From Pseudomonas gingeri (lineage in GTDB: Bacteria; Pseudomonadota; Gammaproteobacteria; Pseudomonadales; Pseudomonadaceae), in assembly GCF_013386165.1 (NCBI RefSeq), contig NZ_JACAOS010000021.1, forward strand, positions 124,768 through 188,767: a DNA stretch of 64,000 nucleotides, written 5' to 3'. Shown here piece after piece: positions 17,403 to 31,100 of this stretch. Below the pieces are notes generated by a model, which saw only the letters and a list, made by a program, of their open reading frames with translations, made no database searches and had not been told where the DNA came from. Position numbers and translations under genes: made by a program. Positions within the stretch are counted from its first letter, which is position 1; each line of letters opens with the position of its first letter.

Positions 17403-18476
17403 ATGCTGAAGAACCTCTGCAAGGTAGTGCTGATCCTGAGCCTGCCATTCTGGGCGATGGCCCAGGCCACGACCGTGGTGTTTCTCAATCCGGGCCATGC
17501 GACGGAGCCTTTCTGGGGCAGTTACACCCGCTTCATGCAGGCGGCTGCGCGAAACCTCGGCCTGGAACTGCAGGTGCATTATGGCGATCGCAACCCGCAG
17601 ACCAGCGTTGCCCAGGCCTACGAAGTCCTGCAGTCGGCCCATCGGCCCGATTACCTGGTGTTCGTCAACGAACAATCCATCGCCCCGCAGATCCTGCGCA
17701 TGGCCCAGGGGCATGGGGTGAAGCTGTTTATCGTCAACAATACGCTGACGGCGGATCAGGGCGAGCGTTTCGGCGAGGCACCTGACCTGCTCGGCAGCCT
17801 GGTGCAGAACGACGAGCAGGCCGGCTACCTGATGCTCAAGGAGTTGGTCCGGCAACGCCTGCAGCAGGCGCCGGGACAACCCATCGACCTTTTGGCCTTT
17901 TCCGGGATGAAACTCACCCCGGCTTCGCAGTTGCGCGAGCAAGGCCTGCGTCGGGCCCTGGCGGAGTACCCGCAGGTGCACCTGCGACAGTTGGTCTACG
18001 GCGAATGGAGTCGTCAGCGCGCTTTTGACCAGGCCGAACAGATGATTCGGCGTTACCCGCAGACATCGCTGGTCTGGGCCGCCAACGACGAAATGGCCCT
18101 GGGTGCCATGGCCGCCTTTGAAAAGGCCGGGCGTCGGGCGGGGCGGGATGTGCTGTTCAGTGCCGTCAACAATTCCCCGGATGCGCTGCGGGCCAGTATC
18201 GATGGGCGCCTGAGCGTGCTATTGGCCGGGCATTTCACCTTGGGCGGCTGGGCCATGGTGTTGCTGCGTGACGATGCCGACGGCGTCGACTTCATTCGCC
18301 ATGGCGGCCGCGAACGGCAGATCCCGGTGCTGGAGTTGATCGACAAGGCCCAGGCCGAGAAACTGTTGAAATACAGCGTCAGCGAAGATTACCGCGTCGA
18401 TTTCAGGGCCCTGAGTGCCCGGGGCAAGCCGGACGGCTATCGCTACCCGTTTTCCCTGAAAACCGTGCTGCACTGA
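17403..18476 (+). CDS. Periplasmic sugar-type binding protein (RbsB-like)
   Basis: A 357-residue type I periplasmic binding protein. From the ATG at 17403 it begins MLKNLCKVVLILSLPFWAMA, a good signal peptide; two upstream in-frame ATGs (17361, 17376) would bury that signal behind a basic extension. The fold is visible as TTVVFLNPGHATEPFWGSY, the central DLLAFSGMKLTPASQLREQG and SLVWAANDEMALGAMAAFEKAG, as in ribose/galactose binding proteins and LuxP. No ABC permease or ATPase gene is near, so it may feed a receptor or kinase instead of a transporter. Ligand unknown. Confidence 0.85.
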   Translation: MLKNLCKVVLILSLPFWAMAQATTVVFLNPGHATEPFWGSYTRFMQAAARNLGLELQVHYGDRNPQTSVAQAYEVLQSAHRPDYLVFVNEQSIAPQILRMAQGHGVKLFIVNNTLTADQGERFGEAPDLLGSLVQNDEQAGYLMLKELVRQRLQQAPGQPIDLLAFSGMKLTPASQLREQGLRRALAEYPQVHLRQLVYGEWSRQRAFDQAEQMIRRYPQTSLVWAANDEMALGAMAAFEKAGRRAGRDVLFSAVNNSPDALRASIDGRLSVLLAGHFTLGGWAMVLLRDDADGVDFIRHGGRERQIPVLELIDKAQAEKLLKYSVSEDYRVDFRALSARGKPDGYRYPFSLKTVLH

Positions 18477-18489
18477 GCTGCGCCGGGCT

Positions 18490-18708
18490 TCAGACCCCGG
18501 CGAAGTGCAGCACCAGCTTGACGACAGCGTAGAGCGTCAATCCGAACACCGCCGTGAACAACACCCCGATCGCCACGAAATGGCTCGGCTTGCCGTGGGT
18601 GAAGTCGCGGGCACGGTTCTTCCCGCTTTGTACACCAAAGGCCGCGGCCATCACGCTGTGGAGCATCTGCCAGAAGGTCGGGGGCTTGTTGTCGATCGGA
18701 TCGTCCAT
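18490..18708 (-). CDS. DUF2970 small membrane protein
   Basis: A 72-residue protein from the ATG at 18708, preceded by GGAGG 5 bases away. It begins MDDPIDNKPPTFWQMLHSV, has a cytoplasmic FGVQSGKNRARDF linker and one membrane helix near the C-terminus (FVAIGVLFTAVFGLTLYAVV). This matches the short DUF2970 family of unknown function. It lies downstream of metH on the same strand; a strong hairpin in the gap takes in part of its ribosome site. Confidence 0.82.
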   Translation of the reverse strand: MDDPIDNKPPTFWQMLHSVMAAAFGVQSGKNRARDFTHGKPSHFVAIGVLFTAVFGLTLYAVVKLVLHFAGV

Positions 18709-18715
18709 GAGGTCC

Positions 18716-18739
18716 TCCACACACAAGGTTGTGTGTGGA
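18716..18739 (-). promoter_or_regulatory. Hairpin overlapping the ribosome site of the DUF2970 gene
   Basis: A 24-base palindrome with perfect 11-base arms (TCCACACACAA and TTGTGTGTGGA) around a 2-base centre, between the metH stop and the DUF2970 start. In the minus-strand transcript the 3' arm ends in GGA of the GGAGG ribosome site, so folding would limit translation. It lacks a T tract and is not a standard terminator. Confidence 0.6.
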
Positions 18740-18762
18740 GAGCATAGACAATTCCCCCTGGT

Positions 18763-22473
<3,711 letters not shown>

Positions 22474-22627
22474 GGGACTACCTGGAAAGACGGATACAGA
22501 AGAGCCGCGATCATAGCAAACCTGTGTGCTTCTATAGCCTTCCGAGGTTGCGCATGAATATCGCTCATGTTGAAAGGGCGATGACCCTGTAGAATCACAG
22601 CGTTTTTTTATTTTCAGGGCCAGGGCC

Positions 22628-24919
22628 ATGCCTTACCGATTTTTCAGCCTATTCCTACTGTTGATGCTGAGCAGTGCCACGCAGGCGCAAGGTCTGGCTC
22701 CGGCGATTTCCTACACCCGCGACGTTCAGCCGATCTTCACCGAGAAGTGCGTGGCCTGCCATGCCTGCTACGACGCGGCGTGCCAGCTCAATCTGGGCAG
22801 TGCCGAGGGCGCGGCGCGTGGCGCCTCGAAGATTCCGGTGTACAACGGCGACCGCAGCGACGCCTCCGAGCCCACCCGCCTGTATATCGATGGGCATACT
22901 CCGCGGCAGTGGCAGCAAAAGCAGTTCTACTCCGTGCTGGATGCCCAGGGCAGCCAGGCGGCGCTGATGGCGCGCATGCTCGAACTTGGTCATCGGGCAC
23001 CGTTGCAGCCCAATGCCAAGCTGCCGGAAGAAATCGTGCTGGGCCTGAGCCGCGAGAACATGTGCCCGCTGCCCGGCGAGTTCGACGCGTATGCCGGTGC
23101 CCATCCGAAAGAGGGCATGCCCCTGGCCGTGACCGGGCTGACCGATCAGCAGTATCAGACGCTGCAACGCTGGTTGGCCTCCGGTGCGCCGATGGATGAG
23201 CAGGCCTTGGCGCCGAACGCGAAGGAGTCGTTGCAGATTGCCCAATGGGAAAACCTGCTCAACGCCCCAGGGGCCCGGGAAAGCCTGGTGGCGCGCTGGC
23301 TCTATGAGCACTGGTTCCTGGCCCACATCTATTTCGACGGCGGCGCGTCGGGGCACTTCTTCCAGTGGGTGCGTTCGCGCACGCCGAGCGGCCAGCCCAT
23401 CGACCTGATCAATACCCGCCGACCGAACGATGACCCGGGTGTCCAGGTGTATTACCGCTTATGGCCGGTGCAGGGCGTGATCGTGCACAAGACTCATATC
23501 ACCTACGCCCTCAGTGCGGCGAAGATGGCCCGGGTCAAGACCCTGTTCTACAGCGGCAACTGGCAGGTCAGTGCCTTGCCGGGCTACGGCCCGCAGCGCC
23601 GGGCCAACCCGTTCGAGACCTTCGAAGCGATTCCGGTGGCGGCGCGTTATCAGTTCATGCTCGATAACGCCGAGTATTTCGTCGACACCTTTATCCGCGG
23701 GCCGGTCTGTCGCGGGCAGATTGCTACCGACGTGATTCGCGACAACTTCTGGGCGCTGTTCCAGGCGCCGGAGCATGACCTGTATATCACCGACCCGGTT
23801 TATCGCAGCGCCGCCACGCCGCTGCTGGCGATGCCTGGGCAGAACGACGATGTCGGCAGTGTGCTGGGCCTGTGGTTGGCTTACCGCGACAAGCGCAACG
23901 AGTATGAAGCCTTGCGTCGGGACGCCTATGCCAATGTCCGGGCGCCGAGCTGGTCGAGCTTGTGGGCCGGCAACGACAATGCCCTGGTGAGCATTTTCCG
24001 CCATTTCGACAGTGCCACGGTCAGCAAGGGCTTGATCGGCGAGGTGCCGCAGACCCTGTGGTTGTTCGATTACCCGCTGCTGGAGCGGACCTATTACCAA
24101 CTGGCGGTGAACTTCGATGTGTTCGGCAACGTGTCGCACCAGGCGCAGACGCGGCTGTACTTCGACCTGATCCGCAACGGCGCCGAGCAGAACTTCCTGC
24201 GCCTGATGCCGGCGGATTCGCGCGATGCTTACCTCGATGACTGGTACCAGAACAGCGGCAAGCTGAAGATGTGGCTGGACTACGAGCATATCGACGACAG
24301 CAAGCCGAGTGCCCTGAAACTCGATGAAAAGGACCCCAAGCGTGATTTTGCCAGGCAGTTGCTGCTGCGCTACGGCGATCTCAACGCCCATCCGGACCCG
24401 ATCAATCGCTGTGAAGGCGCCTACTGCTCACGTCCGAATATCGACCCGGGGTTGCAAGAGGCCGAACAGTCCCTGAGTCGCCTGACTTCGCGTCCGGCGG
24501 CAGGGCTCAAGGTCATCGACCAGTTGCCGGAAGCGACGATGTTGCGCATCGAGACCCGCACCGGCAAGCGCGAGATCTACAGCCTGCTGCGCAACCGCGC
24601 CCACAGCAACGTGGCCTTTATGCTCGGCGAGGCTTATCGCTACCAGCCGGGGCTGGATACGTTGACGATCTACCCCGGTGTGTTGAGCAGCTACCCGAAC
24701 TTCATGTTCAATATTCCGGCGGATCAGGTGCCGGCGTTTGTCGACGCCATGGAGCAGGCCAAGGATGCTGCGGGATTTGAGCAAATCGTCCAGCGCTGGG
24801 GGATTCGTCGCAGTCATCCGCAGTTCTGGCAGTATTTCCACGACCTGACCACCTACCTGAAGGAAACCGACCCGGTGAACGCCGGTGTGCTGGATATGAA
24901 CCGCTATGAGAACCTTTGA
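22628..24919 (+). CDS. cti: Periplasmic cis/trans fatty acid isomerase
   Basis: A 763-residue Cti, which converts cis- to trans-unsaturated fatty acids in membrane phospholipids as a rapid response to solvents, heat or salt. A signal peptide spans about residues 1-20 (ends ATQAQ). The cytochrome c-type heme motif CVACH is at residues 41-45, as in the known Pseudomonas enzyme. CAGGG precedes the ATG. The gene is divergent from metH with a 154-base gap. Cti is constitutive in known strains and acts without ATP; trans-fatty acids make the membrane stiffer. Confidence 0.94.
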   Translation: MPYRFFSLFLLLMLSSATQAQGLAPAISYTRDVQPIFTEKCVACHACYDAACQLNLGSAEGAARGASKIPVYNGDRSDASEPTRLYIDGHTPRQWQQKQFYSVLDAQGSQAALMARMLELGHRAPLQPNAKLPEEIVLGLSRENMCPLPGEFDAYAGAHPKEGMPLAVTGLTDQQYQTLQRWLASGAPMDEQALAPNAKESLQIAQWENLLNAPGARESLVARWLYEHWFLAHIYFDGGASGHFFQWVRSRTPSGQPIDLINTRRPNDDPGVQVYYRLWPVQGVIVHKTHITYALSAAKMARVKTLFYSGNWQVSALPGYGPQRRANPFETFEAIPVAARYQFMLDNAEYFVDTFIRGPVCRGQIATDVIRDNFWALFQAPEHDLYITDPVYRSAATPLLAMPGQNDDVGSVLGLWLAYRDKRNEYEALRRDAYANVRAPSWSSLWAGNDNALVSIFRHFDSATVSKGLIGEVPQTLWLFDYPLLERTYYQLAVNFDVFGNVSHQAQTRLYFDLIRNGAEQNFLRLMPADSRDAYLDDWYQNSGKLKMWLDYEHIDDSKPSALKLDEKDPKRDFARQLLLRYGDLNAHPDPINRCEGAYCSRPNIDPGLQEAEQSLSRLTSRPAAGLKVIDQLPEATMLRIETRTGKREIYSLLRNRAHSNVAFMLGEAYRYQPGLDTLTIYPGVLSSYPNFMFNIPADQVPAFVDAMEQAKDAAGFEQIVQRWGIRRSHPQFWQYFHDLTTYLKETDPVNAGVLDMNRYENL

Positions 24920-25053
24920 GGGCGGGGCTTCTGTTCTCGGCGTTGCGGGTGGAAGCGGTGCAGGAGCGGCCGCTGCTTTTCCGACAAAAATACTAGGACT
25001 TTGTCCGGCGGCTCGATTGGCGTAAACTGGCGGCAAGTCTGTGAGGAGATTCC

Positions 25054-25638
25054 ATGAGCGCCATAACTATTACTGATGCCGCCCACGATTATCTGGCTGA
25101 TCTGCTGTCGAAGCAGAACACTCCGGGGATCGGCATCCGCGTTTTCATTACCCAGCCGGGTACCCAGTACGCCGAAACCTGCATTGCCTACTGCAAGCCG
25201 GGTGAAGAAAAACCTGAAGACACTGCCCTGGGGCTGAAAAGCTTCACCGCGTGGATCGATTCCTTCAGCGAAGCCTTCCTCGATGATGCGGTGGTCGATT
25301 ATGCCACCGACCGTATGGGCGGCCAGCTGACCATCAAGGCGCCAAACGCCAAGGTGCCGATGGTCAATGCCGACAGCCCGGTCAACGAGCGTATCAACTA
25401 CTACCTGCAAACCGAAATCAACCCGGGGCTGGCCAGCCACGGCGGCCAGGTCAGCCTGATCGAAGTGGTTGAAGACGGCATCGCCGTGTTGCAGTTCGGC
25501 GGTGGTTGCCAGGGCTGCGGCCAGGCCGACGTGACCTTGCGCGAAGGCATCGAGCGGACCTTGCTCGAGCGGATTCCCGAGCTCAAGGGTGTACGTGATG
25601 TAACCGACCATACGCAGAAAGAAAACGCCTACTACTGA
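25054..25638 (+). CDS. nfuA: Fe/S biogenesis protein NfuA
   Basis: A 194-residue carrier for [4Fe-4S] clusters. The N-terminal half is a degenerate A-type (IscA-like) domain that has lost the ligand cysteines, and the C-terminal Nfu domain has the cluster-binding Cys152-x2-Cys155 in GGGCQGCGQADV. It passes clusters to dehydratases and other apoproteins, especially under oxidative stress or iron limitation. GAGGAG lies just upstream of the ATG. It stands alone between cti and a REP doublet. Confidence 0.95.
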   Translation: MSAITITDAAHDYLADLLSKQNTPGIGIRVFITQPGTQYAETCIAYCKPGEEKPEDTALGLKSFTAWIDSFSEAFLDDAVVDYATDRMGGQLTIKAPNAKVPMVNADSPVNERINYYLQTEINPGLASHGGQVSLIEVVEDGIAVLQFGGGCQGCGQADVTLREGIERTLLERIPELKGVRDVTDHTQKENAYY

Positions 25639-25649
25639 GTTCGGTAGAT

Positions 25650-25781
25650 TGTGGCGAGCGGGCTTGCCCGCGCTGGGGCGCGCAGCGGCCCTAAAACCGG
25701 TGATTGCGGTGTGTCAGGTAGAACACGGTGATCGGTTTTACGACTGCTGCGCAGTCGAGCGTGGGCAAGCCCCTCGCCACA
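25650..25781. repeat. REPIN element after nfuA
   Basis: The arms TGTGGCGAGCGGGCTTGCCC (left) and GGGCAAGCCCCTCGCCACA (right) are inverted copies, each extended by GCGCAGC-type sequence around a centre of about 50 bases. This is the second common P. fluorescens REP class. It sits between convergent nfuA and the Nudix gene. Confidence 0.88.
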
Positions 25782-25805
25782 GAGGCACTCAGCCCCAGCA
25801 CACAA

Positions 25806-26237
25806 CTACAGGCCAGCCCCAAGGCTCTTCAGATAGTCGCGCAAACGATCCTGCAGGTAGGGCACGCCCAACGGGTGTTCCAGGTACTCGGCAATCGACA
25901 TCATCCGCCAGTACTGGCCTTCGTCGCCAAATCGAATCGTCTCAATTTCCCCAAGGCTCAGTTGCCCCACCAGAAACCACGAGTGGGTATTGGGCTGGGT
26001 AACGCTGGGATAACGCCGCGCCCACTCGATTCGCTCGGCCCCGATACGCAGGGAAAACTCCTCGTCCAGCTCCCGCAGCGCACATTCGCTCGGTGTCTCC
26101 TCGCCCTCACGACCGCCGCCGGCAAAGTCCCAATGCCCGGGATAGGGAATACTGTCCTTCATGTCCCGCAGATAGGTCAGCAGTTCATCGCCACAGAGCA
26201 GGGCCAGCTTGGCGCCGGAAAACAGCGGTTCGGACAT
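25806..26237 (-). CDS. Nudix hydrolase
   Basis: A 143-residue Nudix protein with the metal-binding box GREGEETPSECALRELDEEF (fits G-x5-E-x7-REL-x-EE with a Phe after the acids). Members cleave nucleoside diphosphates linked to another group. The N-terminus LALLCGDELLTYLRD and HWDFAGGG are typical of the mutator-like group. The stop lies 43 bases inside the end of the REP doublet region and the gene ends a leftward run that includes cobE and cobM (20 bases apart). The substrate is unknown. Confidence 0.9.
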   Translation of the reverse strand: MSEPLFSGAKLALLCGDELLTYLRDMKDSIPYPGHWDFAGGGREGEETPSECALRELDEEFSLRIGAERIEWARRYPSVTQPNTHSWFLVGQLSLGEIETIRFGDEGQYWRMMSIAEYLEHPLGVPYLQDRLRDYLKSLGAGL

Positions 26238-26257
26238 TGGGTGATCCTCCAGGCGAT

Positions 26258-27004
26258 CTAAGGTCGATAAAGGTGGGCGTGGCCGGCGCGATACAGCGAA
26301 GACTCGCTGAAGTGTTCGCCGGCCAGGACCCGACCCACCAGGATCAAGGCCGTGCGCCGAAAACCCTTGGCCTCGACCTTGGCCAGAATATCGGCAAGCG
26401 TCCCTTGCACCCAGTCCTGGTCAGGCCAGGTAGCACGATGGATCACCGCGATCGGGCAGTCGGCGCCGTAGTGCGGCAACAGTTCGTCGATGATTCTGGC
26501 CAGGTGATTGACCCCCAGATGAATCGCCATGGTCGCCTTGTGCTGGGCCAGGCTGGCCAGTTCCTCGCCAGCCGGCATCGAGGTCTTGTCGGCATAACGG
26601 GTCAGGATCACGCTTTGGGAAATATCCGGCAGCGTCAGCTCGACACCGAGCAACGCAGCGCAGGCGGCGGTCGCGGTCACGCCGGGGATGATTTCATAGG
26701 CGATGCCCAGTTCACGCAGATGGCGGATCTGTTCGCCAATGGCGCCGTAAAGCGAAGGATCACCCGAATGCACCCGTGCCACGTCCTGGCCCAGGGCGTC
26801 GGCGGCCTTGATCAGGTCGATGATCTGTTCCAGGTGCAGTTCGGCGCTGTTGACCACCTGGGTCGCGCTGTGACCTTGCAGGACGGCTTCAGGCACCAGG
26901 GAACCGGCGTAGATGATCACCGGGCAACTACGGATCAGGCGCTGGCCCTTGACGGTGATGAGTTCCGGGTCGCCGGGGCCGGCGCCGATGAAATAGACGG
27001 TCAT
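26258..27004 (-). CDS. cobM: Precorrin-4 C(11)-methyltransferase
   Basis: A 248-residue SAM-dependent corrin methyltransferase of the aerobic cobalamin pathway; it methylates C11 of precorrin-4. The SAM site opens MTVYFIGAGPGDPELITVKG, followed by VHSGDPSLYGAIGEQ and EIIPGVTATAACAALLG, which match the CobM branch. The ATG at 27004 matches family starts; a longer reading adds 16 residues of no known sequence. cobE lies 62 bases upstream on the same strand, as in other pseudomonads. Confidence 0.93.
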   Translation of the reverse strand: MTVYFIGAGPGDPELITVKGQRLIRSCPVIIYAGSLVPEAVLQGHSATQVVNSAELHLEQIIDLIKAADALGQDVARVHSGDPSLYGAIGEQIRHLRELGIAYEIIPGVTATAACAALLGVELTLPDISQSVILTRYADKTSMPAGEELASLAQHKATMAIHLGVNHLARIIDELLPHYGADCPIAVIHRATWPDQDWVQGTLADILAKVEAKGFRRTALILVGRVLAGEHFSESSLYRAGHAHLYRP

Positions 27005-27066
27005 GACACTCTCTGAACGGGCTGCACAAGGCTTTACATGAACAACGCTCATGTAGGAGAAGGGGA

Positions 27067-27492
27067 TTATCGAGGGTTTTGCCCGGTCCAGGCCAGCGCA
27101 AAGGTTGCCATGGGGTTTTTCTGGCGTGAAATCAGCAGATTTGCCCGTGCTTGCCCCAGCTGTTCGGCGAGGGCCAGGGCAGCACTTTCGGCGACCCCGT
27201 AACAGCCGGTCTGTTCGAAGGCCAGGCTGGATCGATGGCTCAGACGTGTTTGGTAAGGTGCCAGCTCGGCGGCATTGAAGAACACCAGGGGCAGGTTCAG
27301 GCGCTGGGCGAGCTCGAGCAATCCCAGCTCGGTCTTTTTCCCGTCAATGCTCGCCAATCCCTTGATGCTCTCGAGGTTGATCCCATGGGCCTGCAACGAC
27401 TGCTCCAGCAACGCCTGCAAGGTCGATGCGCTGCAGCCCTGGCGGCAGCCGAGGCCAATCGTGAGGACCGGCACTGTCTGGGTTTCAGTCAT
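27067..27492 (-). CDS. cobE: Cobalamin biosynthesis protein CobE (CbiG C-terminal domain)
   Basis: A 141-residue protein matching the C-terminal domain of CbiG/CobE (TIGLGCRQGCSASTLQALL, then LASIDGKKTELGLLELAQ and GCYGVAESAALALA). In the anaerobic pathway CbiG opens the corrin ring lactone; the role of the separate CobE in the aerobic pathway is not settled. GAGG 6 bases before the ATG forms the 3' side of a short GC hairpin (CGCCTC/GAGGCG), which could restrict translation. It precedes cobM on the same strand. Confidence 0.88.
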   Translation of the reverse strand: MTETQTVPVLTIGLGCRQGCSASTLQALLEQSLQAHGINLESIKGLASIDGKKTELGLLELAQRLNLPLVFFNAAELAPYQTRLSHRSSLAFEQTGCYGVAESAALALAEQLGQARANLLISRQKNPMATFALAWTGQNPR

Positions 27493-27557
27493 GAATGCGC
27501 CTCGGGAGGCGTTTTGGCGTTACAGTGAGTCATGGATTTTTTATAAAAATCATGTGC

Positions 27558-27914
27558 TTATAAAATACTTTTGATTTTCAGCCGCAGTTGCTCGATGGAA
27601 AAGGGCTTGCCGATCACCTGCATGCCAGGCGCCAGCTCGATGCTTTCCGCATAGCCGCTGGCAAACAGCACCGGCAGCCCCGGGCGCATATTACAGGCGA
27701 TTTTGGCCAATTCGCGGCCATCCATTTCAGGGAGTCCGACATCGGTCATCAGCAGGTCGATGCGGGTGTCGGCCCGGCTGAGGATATCCAGGGCCGTATC
27801 GCTGCTGTCGGCCTCCAGAACATTGAACTCCAGCTCCTCCAGGACATCGATGATCAGCATGCGCACAATGGCATCGTCTTCGACGACAAGGATGGTGGAG
27901 GGGACTGCTGGCAT
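27558..27914 (-). CDS. Single-domain response regulator
   Basis: A 118-residue receiver domain only. The acid pocket is in ILVVEDDAIVR, the phosphorylation site is Asp58 in LMTDVGLPEMDG, and the conserved Lys is in IGKPFS. There is no output domain, so it probably passes phosphate or binds a partner protein. The ATG at 27914 is preferred; a TTG at 27947 is the alternative, and neither has a strong ribosome site. It diverges from the large CHASE3 hybrid kinase gene with a 261-base gap and probably belongs to that signalling cluster. Confidence 0.9.
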   Translation of the reverse strand: MPAVPSTILVVEDDAIVRMLIIDVLEELEFNVLEADSSDTALDILSRADTRIDLLMTDVGLPEMDGRELAKIACNMRPGLPVLFASGYAESIELAPGMQVIGKPFSIEQLRLKIKSIL

Positions 27915-28175
27915 AAGGATGTATCCCAAAAGTGAAGGGTGGATCAAGGCCGTTGAAACGCTCTGCCTCCTGTATCAGTAAGCCACCAGGCCAGACAAGT
28001 TCCCGCACTTGTACAAAAAAAACAAGATGTACAAGATGATAGGCTGGGGCCTGTCATTACGTCATGGCCGTGCGGCCTGGGAAATTGCATTCTAAGCTGT
28101 GAGAAAAAAGGCAGTCTTTTATTCGTACATACGGCAGACTCCTTGATAATCAATAACTTCAATCCGGGCCCTGAA

Positions 28176-31100
28176 ATGAATTCGTCGTCTTCGGTGGATG
28201 AGCAAAGTTTTCGCAAGTTATTGAGCCGCAACATCAGCCTGCCCCTGGGCGTCGGGGTCCTCAGCGCGATCTTTTTTGTCTCGCTGATCAGCTATCTGCT
28301 GTCGGTGATCCAGTGGGTCGAGCATACCGATCGGGTGATCAACAACACCAACGACGCCATGAAGCTATCGGTGGACCTGGAAACCGGCATGCGCGGCTTC
28401 CTGATCACCGGTGACGAGCATTTCCTTGACCCCTATGAGGTCGCCAAGCCGAAGATCATTGCCGACCTGCGTGGCTTGCAGGTGCTGGTCGCGGATAACC
28501 CGCAGCAGGTCGACCGCTTCAAGCGTATCGAAGCCTTGCAGGGCGCCTGGACCGAGTACGCACAATCGATGATCGACCTGCTGCGTGCCAGCGGCGACTA
28601 TCGGGCGGCGGTCAAGGCCGGGCGTGGCAAGCGCCTGAGCGACGAGATTCGCGGCGAGTTCGAAAACGCCGTCGAGACGGAGCAGCAACTGCGCCTGGTG
28701 CGCAATGAGGCCGTGAGCAACACCACGATCTGGACCATCGCCCTCTACCTCATCTTTGTATTGGGTCTGAGTGCCTTGCTGGCCTTTGTGGGTCGACGTG
28801 ATTTGCTATCACTGTCAAAAAGTTATGCGAAGAACCTGGCGGCCCAAGTCAAGAGCGCCGAGCGCCTGGAGCAGCAGGCCTGGTTGCGCAGTGGCCAGAC
28901 CGAGCTGGCCGAGCAGGTGCTTGGCCAGCTTACTCTCCAATTGTTGGGGCGCAATATCCTGCAATTCTGCGCGCAGTACATGGGCAGTGCCGTGGGCGCG
29001 CTGTATGTCCGCGAGGAGCATGGCGGCCTGACCCGTGTCGCCAGTTATGGCTTTTCCCGTGAGCAGGAGCAGCAGGAGCAGGCGATCTTCAATGATGAAG
29101 GCCTGATCGGCCAGGCCGCGGGCCAGGGCCGCCTGATCCGCCTGGACGAGGTCCCGGTGGATTACTTCAAGGTCAGTTCGGGCCTGGGTGAAGGCGCGCC
29201 GCGCAGCGTGCTGGTGGTGCCGACCACCAATGATGAGCGGATCAACGGGGTGGTCGAGCTGGGTTTCCTGCGGCCGTTGAATGAGCGTGACATCGAATTG
29301 CTGGAACTGATTGCCGACAATATCGGCACTTCCATCGAGGCCGCGCGTTACCGCCAGCGTTTGCAGGAAGTCCTGGCCGAGACCCAGCAGCTCAACGAAG
29401 AGCTGCAGGTCCAGCAGGAAGAGCTCAAGACCGCCAACGAAGAACTGGAAGAGCAGTCCCAGGTGCTCAAGGAGTCGCAGGTTCACCTGGAAAGCCAGCA
29501 GAGCGAACTCGAACAGACCAACGAGCAGTTGGCCGAACAGGCCCAGGCCCTGGCCGAGCAGCGCGATGCGATGGATCTCAAGAACAATCAGTTGAACCTG
29601 GCCCAGGTCCAGCTTGAGGAGCGTGCCGAGGAACTGCAACGTTCGAGCAAGTACAAGTCCGAATTCCTCGCCAACATGTCCCACGAACTGCGCACGCCAC
29701 TCAACAGTTCGCTGATCCTGTCCAAGCTGCTGGCGGAGAACCCTGGGGACAACCTCACGGCGGAACAGGTCAAGTTCGCCGAATCGATCTATAGCGCCGG
29801 CAACGATCTGCTCAACCTGATCAACGACATCCTCGATATCTCCAAGGTCGAGGCCGGCAAGTTGGAGGTGCGCCCGGAAAACACCAATATCGAACGTCTG
29901 GTGGAAGGGCTGCGGAACATGTTCCAACCACTGGCCGGCGACAAGCAGCTGGGGTTCGAGGTCGAGTTGCGCGGTGAGCTGCCGATGACGCTGTTCACCG
30001 ACCGCCAGCGTTTGGAACAGGTGTTGAAGAACCTGCTGTCCAACGCCATCAAGTTCACCGAGACGGGTCGGGTCAGCCTGAGCGTGTCGCGCCAACCCGG
30101 TATCGGGATCGCCTTTGCCGTGCGTGACTCCGGCATCGGGATTGCCGCCGAACAGCACGAGAGTATTTTCGAGGCGTTCCGCCAGGCGGACGGCACCACC
30201 AACCGCCGTTATGGCGGCACTGGCCTGGGCCTGTCGATTTCCCGCGACCTGGCGGCGCTGCTCGGCGGCTCCATCAATGTCGCCAGCCAGCCCGGGCAAG
30301 GCAGCGTGTTTACCCTGGTGATGCCGGAGCAGTATGTGGAACACCGCGACGGCGTCGGCCCCGCGCCAGTGGTCGCACCACCGGCCCCGCTGGAGTCCCT
30401 GGATCCGCCGCGGCCGTTGCCGCCGGTGGTGGTGGAGGCGCCGATCCAGCGCTTTGCCGACGACCGTGAAAAAGGCCCGTTCAGCACCCGCTGTATCCTG
30501 GTGATCGAAGACGAGCAGAGATTTGCCCAGATTCTCTATGACCTGGCCCATGAGCTGGGTTACCAGTGCCTGGTGGCCCATGGCGCGGACGAAGGCTTCG
30601 AGCTGGCCGCCCAGTTTATCCCCGATGCGATCCTGCTGGACATGCGTCTGCCGGATCACTCCGGCCTGACGGTGTTGCAGCGCCTCAAGGAGCAGGCGCC
30701 GACCCGGCATATCCCGGTGCATGTGATTTCCGTCGAGGACCGCGTCGAAGCGGCCATGCACATGGGTGCCATGGGCTATGCACTGAAGCCGACCACCCGC
30801 GAAGAGCTCAAGGAGATCTTCACGCGGCTGGAGGCCAAGCTGACCCAGAAGCTCAAGCGCGTGCTGCTGGTGGAAGACGACGATCTGCAACGCGACAGCA
30901 TCGCTCGGTTGATCGGCGACGACGATATCGAGATCACCGCCGTGGGCTTCGCCCAGGAAGCCCTCGATCTGCTGCGCGCCAACGTCTTCGACTGCATGAT
31001 CATCGACCTCAAGTTGCCGGACATGCTCGGTAACGAGCTGCTGCGGCGCATGTCCACCGAAGACATTCGCGCCTTCCCGCCGGTGATCGTCTATACCGGG

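Noticed and set aside
22474..22627. Cobalamin or SAM riboswitch before metH
   Set aside because: The 154-base gap lacks a B12-box-like block and no SAM-riboswitch stem pattern was found.
22474..22629. Upstream extension of MetH by 52 residues
   Set aside because: The family start is at 22473 and the extension has no similarity to methionine synthases; it also covers the divergent promoter region.
27493..27557. Cobalamin riboswitch before cobE
   Set aside because: The gap is only 65 bases, too short, and lacks the B12 box.
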